Shown one piece after another: positions 1-6,386 of a DNA stretch of 9,090 nt. The position numbers and the translations under genes are program-made. Source of the DNA: Gemmatimonadota bacterium. Lineage in GTDB: Bacteria > Gemmatimonadota > Gemmatimonadetes > Longimicrobiales > Gaopeijiaceae. Below the pieces are notes generated by a model that had not been told where the DNA came from, searched no databases, and saw nothing but the letters and a program-made list of their open reading frames with translations. The stretch's first letter is position 1. The number at the start of each line of letters is the position of its first letter. The stretch lies in the NCBI GenBank assembly GCA_030550695.1, contig JAUQOX010000109.1:1-9090 (forward strand). Direction: 5' to 3'.

Positions 1-985
<985 letters not shown>

Positions 986-1007
986 AGAAAGCTTGAACAG
1001 CTCATAG

Positions 1008-1034
1008 GAACGCCGATGGAACCATCGGTCGTTC
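1008..1034 (-). other. long inverted repeat (hairpin) in 16S leader
   Basis: The arms GAACG+CCGATGG (1008/1009-1019) and CCATCGG+CGTTC (1022-1028, 1030-1034) are perfect complements apart from one bulged base at 1029. This gives about 12 base pairs closing a very tight loop. The hairpin sits about 23 nt before the mature 16S 5' end. It is probably a leader secondary structure involved in pre-rRNA folding or processing; that role is inferred from its position. Confidence 0.6.
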
Positions 1035-1054
1035 GGAATCTACGTTGGAACCCC

Positions 1055-1072
1055 CCTGTCCTGACGGACAGG
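1055..1072 (-). other. perfect 7-bp hairpin in 16S leader
   Basis: CCTGTCC (1055-1061) and GGACAGG (1066-1072) are exact complements around a 4-nt loop. On the minus strand the hairpin is followed by GGGGTTCC, not a T run, so it does not look like an intrinsic terminator. It is most likely part of the folded rRNA leader. Confidence 0.55.
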
Positions 1073-1223
1073 ACGCAGGAGGACGTAGCGCCCCCCGCTC
1101 AGGGCCCGCTCACTTTCCCATGACCTCAATTGTCAATCAACCCGGACAAGAACCCCGCGACCTGACCGCCCACGGCCAGGCGGAGGATCCCCACAGCATG
1201 CTCATCGCTTGCTGGGAGCAATT

Positions 1224-1252
1224 ATCTTAAGACTGGGTAACCGTTCTGTCAA
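1224..1252 (-). promoter_or_regulatory. sigma70-type promoter of the rRNA operon
   Basis: On the minus strand a perfect -35 box TTGACA (1247-1252) is followed by a 17-nt spacer and a -10 box TAAGAT (1224-1229, four of six consensus bases). Transcription would begin near 1217-1219, about 235 nt upstream of mature 16S, a usual distance for an rrn leader. It lies 34 nt downstream of the tRNA-His 3' end with no terminator-like T run between, so read-through from the tRNA genes may also feed the rRNA operon. The region just upstream of the -35 is G-rich, so no A/T-rich UP element is visible. Confidence 0.8.
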
Positions 1253-1286
1253 CGCCCCCCCAGCCACCCGTCCCCACCACCCTCAG

Positions 1287-1361
1287 GGTGAGCGACCGGA
1301 CTCGAACCGGCGACCTCCAGGGCCACAACCTGGCGCTCTAACCACCTGAGCTACGCCCACC
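1287..1361 (-). tRNA. tRNA-His (anticodon GTG)
   Basis: The minus strand folds as a full cloverleaf. The acceptor arms GTGGGCG and CGCTCAC pair over 7 bp with one G-T. The anticodon stem CCAGG/CCTGG encloses loop TTGTGGC, giving anticodon GTG, and the T loop is GGTTCGAGTCC. The histidine-specific extra 5' G (-1) at 1361 faces the discriminator C at 1287, the known identity pair for HisRS. The bases after the discriminator are CTG, so the 3' CCA is not encoded and must be added by the CCA-adding enzyme. It lies 119 nt downstream of tRNA-Arg and just upstream of the rRNA promoter. Confidence 0.97.
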
Positions 1362-1480
1362 ACGCCTCCAGGAAGGCCGGAGCCCCCCGCCGGCCCCCAG
1401 AACCTAAAAGGTAATCCTCTCCGGAGCTGGGGTAAACGGCAACCCCCTCCGACCCCACCACCACTGGCCCCCGCTCTGTA

Positions 1481-1554
1481 CGCGCCCGCCAGGACTCGAA
1501 CCTGGGACCCTCGGCTTAGAAGGCCGATGCTCTATCCAACTGAGCTACGGGCGC
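1481..1554 (-). tRNA. tRNA-Arg (anticodon TCT)
   Basis: The minus strand gives a complete cloverleaf. The acceptor arms GCGCCCG and CGGGCGC are perfect complements, the D-arm begins TAGCTCAGTTGG, the anticodon stem TCGGC/GCCGA encloses CTTCTAA with anticodon TCT, and the T-loop is GGTTCGAGTCC. The discriminator is G and the following bases are TAC, so CCA is not encoded. It reads AGA/AGG codons, which are usually rare in GC-rich genomes. No clear promoter was found between it and the upstream lon-like gene. Confidence 0.97.
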
Positions 1555-1563
1555 CCCCGGGCA

Positions 1564-1586
1564 ATCCACCCGGCCGATCCACCCGG
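1564..1586 (-). repeat. short 13-nt-period direct repeat upstream of tRNA-Arg
   Basis: The 10-mer ATCCACCCGG occurs at 1564-1573 and again at 1577-1586, a 13-nt period, in the leader about 10 nt upstream of tRNA-Arg. Only two copies are present. It may be a simple slippage product; no function is assigned. Confidence 0.4.
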
Positions 1587-1692
1587 AACCCCACCCCCCA
1601 AAGGTATCTCGTGGAGGCCGAGCCGGGCCCTGCTGCGCCGACCCAAACGAAGTTATGCTCCTCCTGATCACCACGCCGCCACCGGCGGAATC

Positions 1693-4152
1693 CTACCCCC
1701 CCTCCCCTCCCCCGGCCTTCCGGCCATCACCGTCGGCCTCTTCCTGTTCCTCCTCGTCGTCGCCGCCCATGGCCCGCCAGCGTGCCACGAACTCATCGAG
1801 GCGCCTAGCCACCGCCCCATGGACCGTCCCCTCCGGGAAGGTTCCATCTTCCAGGCGGTGCCCGGCCTCCATCCCCGCCAGGACCGGCCAACCCTCTTCG
1901 ACCCGGTCGATGGCCCAGACATGGAACTTCCCAGCGGCCACCGCCTCCCTTACCCCCCGCCTCAGGACAAGGTTCTCCACGTTCCTTCTGGGGATGATGA
2001 CCCCCTGCTCCCCCGTCAGTCCCACCTCCTGGAAAGCGGCGAACACCCCCTCGATCTTTTCCGAAACCCCGCCGATGGGAAGGATGACTCCATCCTGATT
2101 GATGGCCCCGGTGACGCAAACGTCCTGGCGGATGGGGACCCGTCCGATGGCCGACAGCAGGGCATAGAGCTCCGCCGCCGAGGCGCTGTCCCCCTCCACC
2201 TCCTCATAAAGCTGGTCGAAAGAGAGGCTTGCCGACAGGAGGAGGGGTTTCGAGAGGGCAAAGGTTCTGCCGAGATAGCCGGTGAGGACAAGGAAGGCCT
2301 TGTGGTGGATCCTGCCGCTCATCTGGGCTTCCCGCTCGATGTTGATCACCCCCTCGGTACCCAGGTAGGCGCTACACATGACCCGGATGGGCCTCCCGAA
2401 GTCTTGGTCACTGATGCGGATCAGCCCGATCCCGTGGATCTGGCCTATCTCCCGCCCCCTGGGTTCGAACGAGAGGACCCCGCGCCGGATCAGGTCGAGC
2501 ATTTCCCGGTGCGGCCGATTGTTCCTCCGGAAACGTTCCTCGATGGCCGTGTCCACATGATCTCGGGACACCGACACCGCCCCCGCTTCCAGGGCGAAGT
2601 GGGCGGCTTCCCGCACCAGATCCCGGATGGCACGGAAGCGGGTGGAGAGCTTGTATTGGTTTCCCGCCAGGCGGGAGCCCTCCTCCACGATGGCCGCCAC
2701 CGCCGGAGCCTCGAACGGCGGCAACCCCTCCTTCCGGCAACGGGCCGCCACAAAGGAGGCGTACCCCTTCTCGGTGTCGGGGGTGCGGTCCATGTGGGGG
2801 GTGAAATCCACCTTCACCTTGAAAAGTTCATCGAACTCCCGGTCCCAGTGCCGCAGGAGGTAGTACGTCGTGGGCTCCCCAATGAGAATCACTTTCACCC
2901 GGAGAGGAATGGGCTCGGGCTCGAGGGTCTCCGTAACCATGAAGCCGAGATCCCCCGCGGGGTCTGCCGGCCGCAGCTCTCCCGTCCGGAGCGTTCTTTT
3001 CAAAGCTGCCCATGCGTGGGGGCGGCTCAACAGGTCCTCGGCATGCAAGATCAGGTACCCGCCGTTCGCCCGGTGCAGGGCGCCAGGGGCGATGCGGGTG
3101 AAGTCCGTGACCATGACACCGAAGCGGACCTGCCCCTCGATGCGCCCAAGGAGGTTCCACAAGGTGGGATTGGACTCGAACACCACCGGAGCCCCCCCCT
3201 TCCGTTCCCCCGGAACCAAGGGATTTACCCGGTAGCGCAGGAAGAAGTCTTCCCGTTCGCGGAGAGCTCTGTCTTCCCCCCCTTCCCCCTCTCCCTCCCT
3301 GGCCGTGAACCTCTCCCAGTTCTCCACGATGTCGGCCGCCATGGCTTCCAGGTGGCGAAGGACGGTGGGACTGTCCTGGTTCAGATCCCGCAGAACACTG
3401 AACCGGTGTTCCACCACACTCTTGGTCACCTGCCGATGGAGTTCTTCCACCAGATCCTCGGCTTCCCGCTGCAGCTCGTGGACTTTCCGCTGCACCTGGA
3501 AGAGCTTTTTGCTGAGTTCCCGGACTTGGGCCTCGGTGACCTCGCGCTCCTGGGGAGGCAGGGCCTCGAAGGCTTCCCGGGCCAGCGGCTCCCTTCCCCG
3601 GGCGGGCACGAGAACCACCCCGTCTTGATTGCCCAGAAGAGCCACCCGGGGGTTGCCCTCCACCTCGCGACGGAACTCCACCATCAGGGCGGCCGCCTGC
3701 CGGCTCCTTTCCTCGTAGATGGCCGCCCGCCGGTTGGCGACATCCTCCGCATCCAGGGCCTGAGGGATAGCCTTTCGAAGGTCGGCGATGAGGGCGTCCA
3801 GACGGGCTTGGAGGAGGGTGGCCTTGCCGGGGGGCAGCTCCAAGACCTTGGGGTGTCGTGGCTCCTTGAAGTTGAAGCCGTAGCACCAGGAGGGAGGGTT
3901 GGGTTCGCCCTTGGCCCGGGCTTCCAGCTCTTGGCGTACAAAGGTCCTCCGGCCCGATCCGGCCCGCCCCAAAACGAACAGATTGTAGCCCCGTGAAGGT
4001 ATGGAAACCCCGAAGCGCAAGGCCTTCATGGCCTCTTCCTGGCCCAACGCCCCTTGCAGGGGCTGGACCTCCTCCGTGGTGCGAAACCCCAACCCCTCGG
4101 GGTCGCAGATGTGGTGGAGTTGGGAAGGGGAGAGTTCGGAAAGGGGAGACAT
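1693..4152 (-). CDS. LonH/YcbZ-type AAA+ Lon-like protease
   Basis: This 819-aa protein belongs to the Lon-related family with an AAA_32-type ATPase followed by a Lon protease domain, expected to be a cytoplasmic ATP-linked serine protease. The N-terminus has the family signature (CDPEGLGFRTTEE, then GQEEAMKALRFGV, residues 17-49). A P-loop follows at 62-70 (GRAGSGRRT), with Arg where the Walker A Lys is expected. Residues 140-245 are a charged helical, coiled-coil-like insert. A Walker B-like segment at 364-373 (GGYLILHAED) has His where Asp is common. The Lon domain covers about 565-750. Its catalytic Ser656 (GDSAS) and Lys699 (SEKIEG) are 43 residues apart, the same spacing as in E. coli Lon. 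An acidic low-complexity tail runs from 797 to 819. I chose the ATG at 4152 because the family homology starts there; the open frame upstream runs into the tRNA relic. The Shine-Dalgarno is weak and no promoter was seen. Family assignment is firm; substrates are unknown. Confidence 0.93.
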   Translation of the reverse strand: MSPLSELSPSQLHHICDPEGLGFRTTEEVQPLQGALGQEEAMKALRFGVSIPSRGYNLFVLGRAGSGRRTFVRQELEARAKGEPNPPSWCYGFNFKEPRHPKVLELPPGKATLLQARLDALIADLRKAIPQALDAEDVANRRAAIYEERSRQAAALMVEFRREVEGNPRVALLGNQDGVVLVPARGREPLAREAFEALPPQEREVTEAQVRELSKKLFQVQRKVHELQREAEDLVEELHRQVTKSVVEHRFSVLRDLNQDSPTVLRHLEAMAADIVENWERFTAREGEGEGGEDRALREREDFFLRYRVNPLVPGERKGGAPVVFESNPTLWNLLGRIEGQVRFGVMVTDFTRIAPGALHRANGGYLILHAEDLLSRPHAWAALKRTLRTGELRPADPAGDLGFMVTETLEPEPIPLRVKVILIGEPTTYYLLRHWDREFDELFKVKVDFTPHMDRTPDTEKGYASFVAARCRKEGLPPFEAPAVAAIVEEGSRLAGNQYKLSTRFRAIRDLVREAAHFALEAGAVSVSRDHVDTAIEERFRRNNRPHREMLDLIRRGVLSFEPRGREIGQIHGIGLIRISDQDFGRPIRVMCSAYLGTEGVINIEREAQMSGRIHHKAFLVLTGYLGRTFALSKPLLLSASLSFDQLYEEVEGDSASAAELYALLSAIGRVPIRQDVCVTGAINQDGVILPIGGVSEKIEGVFAAFQEVGLTGEQGVIIPRRNVENLVLRRGVREAVAAGKFHVWAIDRVEEGWPVLAGMEAGHRLEDGTFPEGTVHGAVARRLDEFVARWRAMGGDDEEEQEEADGDGRKAGGGEGG

Positions 4153-4258
4153 TTTCGTATCCGGGTAGGAAAGCTGCAGATTCGCGTTCGCATCGTCGCG
4201 GCGAGGACGTGGCCTGACCCTCCCCCGCCCGTCCTGCCGACCCTCGGTCCGGGACCGG

Positions 4259-4314
4259 CCCGGCGAAACAACCCCTTGGCCGCATACGCGGCCCTTACAT
4301 CGGGGCGCCGGGAT
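4259..4314. repeat. direct repeat copy A (tRNA-Pro 3' end plus trailer)
   Basis: This stretch matches 4338-4392 over about 55 positions, with two clear substitutions (4287 C versus T, 4297 A versus G) and a small indel/substitution near 4268-4271. Read on the minus strand it contains the last 15 nt of tRNA-Pro followed by the trailer hairpin. The offset between copies is 78 nt. It is best explained as a tandem duplication of the tRNA-Pro unit; see the relic entry. Confidence 0.9.
4278..4293 (-). other. trailer hairpin, copy A
   Basis: GGCCGC and GCGGCC (6 bp) enclose a 4-nt loop, the same structure as the hairpin at 4356-4371 but with one changed loop base. The next bases on the minus strand are AAGGGG, so it is not a standard intrinsic terminator. 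Its retention in both copies suggests it was part of the duplicated tRNA unit. Confidence 0.55.
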
Positions 4315-4333
4315 GAGCTGCGCTTCACTCCCG
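4300..4333 (-). pseudogene. tRNA-Pro relic (internally deleted second copy)
   Basis: On the minus strand, 4333-4315 reads CGGGAGTGAAGCGCAGCTC. This aligns with the 5' end of the intact tRNA-Pro (CGGGGTGTGGCGCAGTCC), sharing the CGGG...GTG acceptor and the GCGCAG of the D-stem. It joins directly to ATCCCGGCGCCCCGA (4314-4300), identical to the last 15 nt of the intact tRNA. The middle of the molecule, about 40 nt including the anticodon arm, is missing. Adding 40 nt back to the 78-nt offset gives 118 nt, which equals the distance between the two tRNA 5' ends (4451 to 4333). It therefore looks like a former tandem copy that lost its core. It cannot decode and has no anticodon. Confidence 0.75.
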
Positions 4334-4337
4334 AGAT

Positions 4338-4392
4338 CCCGGCGAATCACCCCTTGGCCGCATATGCGGCCCTTGCATCGGGGCGCCGGGAT
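4338..4392. repeat. direct repeat copy B (3' end and trailer of intact tRNA-Pro)
   Basis: This is the partner of the repeat at 4259-4314. It overlaps the last 15 nt of the intact tRNA-Pro and the 40 nt of trailer after it. Only about 23 nt separate the two copies. Confidence 0.9.
4356..4371 (-). other. trailer hairpin downstream of tRNA-Pro (perfect 16-nt palindrome)
   Basis: GGCCGCATATGCGGCC is a perfect palindrome starting about 7 nt after the tRNA-Pro discriminator base. In RNA it would form a 6-bp GC stem with a 4-nt loop, a possible barrier or entry structure for 3' processing. No T run follows on either strand, so terminator function is not supported. Confidence 0.55.
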
Positions 4393-4451
4393 TCGAACCC
4401 GGGACCTCCTGCTCCCAAAGCAGGCGCGCTACCGGACTGCGCCACACCCCG
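4378..4451 (-). tRNA. tRNA-Pro (anticodon TGG)
   Basis: The minus strand forms a complete cloverleaf. The acceptor arms CGGGGTG and CGCCCCG pair over 7 bp with one T-G, and begin with the C1-G72 pair typical of bacterial tRNA-Pro. The D stem is GCGC/GCGC, the anticodon stem CCTGC/GCAGG encloses TTTGGGA with anticodon TGG, and the T-arm loop is GGTTCGAATCC. The discriminator is A; the next bases are TGC, so CCA is not encoded. It lies 170 nt downstream of the DUF971 gene, in a GC-rich gap with no recognisable promoter or terminator. It is followed by the partly deleted second copy. Confidence 0.97.
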
Positions 4452-4621
4452 CCGTTTTCTTCAGACCTGCGCCGAGGGACCCACCCCTTTGACAGGACAC
4501 CCCTCCCAGGAAGGCCCCTCCCGACCCGACCCCGGCCCCCCCGGCCCCGGTTGCCTCCGTCCCTTCGGAAAAATACCCGGCAACCCCGCCCGCAGGTAGG
4601 CTCGGACCAGGATGTCGGGCC

Positions 4622-4981
4622 TCAGACTTCCTCCCCGCCCCCGCATTCCGGACACGGGCAGATGCTTCGCAGGTAATCGAAGGCATAGAAACCGGTGTCG
4701 TGCCCGTCGCTCCAGACGAACTGCAAAGCGTACCTTCCCACCCAGTGGATGGCCCTGGGAAAAACGTCGTCCGGGACCTCCTCGGCCCGCAGAGTTCTGC
4801 GGCCCGAATACTCGTCCACACACCCTGCACAGGGGCACCGAAGACGGAGGTAGCGGGGCCGGTAGACCGATCGGTGGCCGTCTTTCCAGAGGATCTCCAG
4901 TTCGGTTCCATCCGGGGTCGGTCCGACCCGGCTCGGGCGGGAGGCCTGGGAGAAGCCCCCGAGGCGCGGAGGGCCGCTCAT
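4622..4981 (-). CDS. DUF971 / GBBH-like N-terminal domain protein
   Basis: This 119-aa protein is essentially one DUF971 domain (GBBH-like_N), spanning about residues 24-112 with the characteristic pattern DGH.S.Y...YLR..CPC..C...VG.YALQF.WSDGHDTG.Y.FDYLR. Cys49, Cys51 and Cys54 (CPCAGC) together with His94 (SDGH) match the Cys3-His zinc site known from the N-terminal domain of gamma-butyrobetaine hydroxylase. A second CPCPEC motif (Cys108, 110, 113) at the C-terminus is an extra potential metal ligand set. No hydroxylase domain follows, so this is not the carnitine enzyme. Stand-alone versions are widespread and have no settled function. The start ATG (4981) overlaps the rdgB stop as ATGA, implying coupled translation as the last gene of hldC-rph-rdgB-DUF971. 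Domain call is firm; the role is unknown. Confidence 0.92.
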   Translation of the reverse strand: MSGPPRLGGFSQASRPSRVGPTPDGTELEILWKDGHRSVYRPRYLRLRCPCAGCVDEYSGRRTLRAEEVPDDVFPRAIHWVGRYALQFVWSDGHDTGFYAFDYLRSICPCPECGGGEEV

Positions 4982-5679
4982 GGCTCTACCTTTTCTTCTT
5001 TTTGGGTCGTTCGCGACGCCGGGATGCTTCCCGGCTCCCCAAGAGCTGTTTCCAGGCTACGCAGAAGATCCTCGGCCATGGCGCGGAAGGCACGGCCGCG
5101 ATGACTCCGCTCGTTCTTTTCCCTGGGGCTCAGTTCCGCAAAACTCCGTCCGGACTCCTCGTCCAGGATGAGGGGATCGTATCCGAATCCTCCGGATCCC
5201 CTTGGATTTTCGAGCACCCGTCCCGGTGCCTCACCGCGGAACACCCGGACCTCCCCCCCCGGCAGGACGAGAGCCGCGACACAGACGTAGCGGGCTCCTC
5301 TGCGGTCTCGGGGAACGCCTGCCAGCAGCGCCAGAAGATGCAGGTTGTTGGCCCGGTCACGGCCATGGGCTTCCGAGAGCTCGGACGGGGCGAAGCGCTT
5401 GCTTCGCACACCCGGCCCTCCATCCAGGGCGTCCACCTCCAGCCCCGAGTCGTCCGCCACGGTGGGGAGACCGGTCTTCGCAAAGTAATAAAGGGCTTTG
5501 GAGCGGGCGTTCTCCTCGAAGCTCTCATGGGGCTCCAGGTCCTCTTCGGCCGGGGAATAAGGCACCCCCGCCTCGTCCAGCCCTAACAGACGGACCTGGG
5601 GAAAATCGGCCAGGATATCCTGGATCTCCCGCAATTTGTCACGGCTACGGGTAGCTACGACCAGAGGAATGCGCTTCAC
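4978..5679 (-). CDS. rdgB: RdgB/HAM1-type non-canonical purine NTP pyrophosphatase
   Basis: This 233-aa enzyme should hydrolyse dITP/ITP/XTP to monophosphate and pyrophosphate, cleaning the nucleotide pool in the cytoplasm. Visible family motifs are VVATRSRDKLREI (7-19), SFEENARSKA (53-62), the catalytic/metal segment ADDSGLEVDAL (75-85), GPGVRSKRFA (88-97), GGFGYDPL (163-170) and EKNERSHRGRA (187-197). In the first motif, Ser12 stands where most members have Asn. The last ~30 residues, after the final motif, form a charged tail. I chose the GTG start at 5679 because it overlaps the rph stop as GTGA, is preceded by AAGGTG, and gives the usual N-terminus. Its longer upstream frame only shadows rph. 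Downstream it overlaps the DUF971 start by 4 bp. Confidence 0.95.
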   Translation of the reverse strand: MKRIPLVVATRSRDKLREIQDILADFPQVRLLGLDEAGVPYSPAEEDLEPHESFEENARSKALYYFAKTGLPTVADDSGLEVDALDGGPGVRSKRFAPSELSEAHGRDRANNLHLLALLAGVPRDRRGARYVCVAALVLPGGEVRVFRGEAPGRVLENPRGSGGFGYDPLILDEESGRSFAELSPREKNERSHRGRAFRAMAEDLLRSLETALGEPGSIPASRTTQKEEKVEP

Positions 5680-6386
5680 CAGCCCAGCACCTTTTTCTGA
5701 AGACCGACGAGACGAGCGACCCCCCCCATCCCAAGATCCACCAGATCCTCCAACTGGCCTCTCGTGAAAGGACGGCCTTCCGCCGTTCCCTGAAGTTCTA
5801 CCAGCTCGCCTCCCTCCGTCGCCACCAGGTTCATGTCCACCTCGGCTTGGGAATCCTCCAGGTAGTCCAAATCGAGCACCGCGGTTCCCGACCAGATTCC
5901 GACGCTCACCCCTGCCACAAGCTGGCGCATGGGGTTTCGGGGCAACTCCCCCAACCTGACCAGTCCTTCCAATGCCTGAGCGAGGGCCACCGCGGCCCCC
6001 GTGATCGACGCAGTCCGGGTGCCGCCATCCGCCTGAAGAACGTCGCAGTCCAAGATCACCGTCCGCGGACCCAAGTCCTCCAGGTCCACCACCGCCCGGA
6101 GGGACCGCCCGATGAGCCTCTGGATCTCCTGCGCCCGGCCCCTCCCCTGCTCCCGAGGCGTCCGGACAGGGGTTGAGCGGGGGAGCATCCCGTACTCGGC
6201 CGTGGCCCCCCCCCCCCCGGAACCGCTGCGCCATGGAGGAACCCCTTCCTGCACCGATGCGGTGCAAAGCACCCGGGTTTGCCCGACGACGATCAGACAG
6301 GAACCCTCCGCAAACGGAGCCACTCCCGCCTGGAGCTCGACAGGGCGCAAATCCCATGGCCTCCGGCCGTCCTTCCTGGAATTCAT
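5676..6386 (-). CDS. rph: ribonuclease PH
   Basis: This 236-aa phosphorolytic 3'-to-5' exoribonuclease trims tRNA precursor 3' ends and forms a hexameric ring in the cytoplasm. Family signatures run through the protein: RPVELQAGVAPFAEGS (14-29), TRVLCTASV (37-45), TAEYGMLPRST (62-72), EIQRLIGRSLR (87-97), DCDVLQADGGTRTASITGA (113-131) and LDYLEDSQAEVDMN (173-186). The phosphate-site Arg (84) and the catalytic acids Asp178 and Asp184 are in place. The segment before TAEY reads GSGGGGA (55-61), where the family has GxGxGWV. The usual Trp at residue 60 is Gly, encoded by a run of 13 Gs. The ATG at 6386 overlaps the hldC stop (ATGA) and the stop overlaps the rdgB GTG. Side-by-side rph and rdgB genes are common in bacteria. 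The tRNAs here lack encoded CCA, so its trimming role is relevant. Confidence 0.96.
   Translation of the reverse strand: MNSRKDGRRPWDLRPVELQAGVAPFAEGSCLIVVGQTRVLCTASVQEGVPPWRSGSGGGGATAEYGMLPRSTPVRTPREQGRGRAQEIQRLIGRSLRAVVDLEDLGPRTVILDCDVLQADGGTRTASITGAAVALAQALEGLVRLGELPRNPMRQLVAGVSVGIWSGTAVLDLDYLEDSQAEVDMNLVATEGGELVELQGTAEGRPFTRGQLEDLVDLGMGGVARLVGLQKKVLGW
6206..6218 (-). repeat. 13-nt G homopolymer inside rph (C13 on plus strand)
   Basis: Thirteen consecutive Gs on the coding strand encode Gly57-Gly60 and the first base of Ala61 of RNase PH. It is the longest homopolymer I noticed in the window. The frame is intact at this length; a gain or loss of one or two bases would truncate the protein after about 60 residues. 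Confidence 0.9.

Larger units (their letters stand above)
986..1223 (-). other. 16S rRNA leader (pre-rRNA 5' region)
   Basis: This stretch of about 235 nt lies between the rRNA promoter and the mature 16S 5' end and contains no coding region. It holds two strong inverted repeats, listed separately. I looked for an antitermination boxA (TGYTCTTTRANA type). The closest string is GGTTCTTGTCC, around 1144-1154 on the minus strand, which matches only partly, so I do not call a boxA. The stem that RNase III would cut cannot be tested, because the 3' partner downstream of 16S is outside the window. Confidence 0.75.

Noticed and set aside
1108..1136. A second TTGACA on the minus strand (1131-1136) as another rRNA promoter
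   Set aside because: The position 17 nt downstream reads GTGAGC, which does not resemble a -10 box, and shifting by one or two bases does not help.
1676..1688. CCGCC/GGCGG hairpin after the lon-like stop as an intrinsic terminator
   Set aside because: The stem is 5 bp and no T run follows on the minus strand.
1819..3996. A 725-codon open frame on the plus strand, antisense to the lon-like gene
   Set aside because: It is the mirror of a high-GC coding gene. Its translation is rich in Pro, Gly, His and Arg with no recognisable domain, while the minus-strand frame has complete Lon motifs.
4153..4350. A longer lon-like reading frame starting at 4350
   Set aside because: The added 66 residues run through the tRNA-Pro relic and a GC-rich spacer and show no family similarity. 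The protein family starts at the MSPLSEL methionine.
4259..4392. tRNA-Pro 3'-end direct repeat as att sites of an integrated island
   Set aside because: Only about 23 bp lie between the copies, with no integrase or cargo, and the repeat includes a second tRNA 5' end. Tandem tRNA duplication with deletion explains it better.
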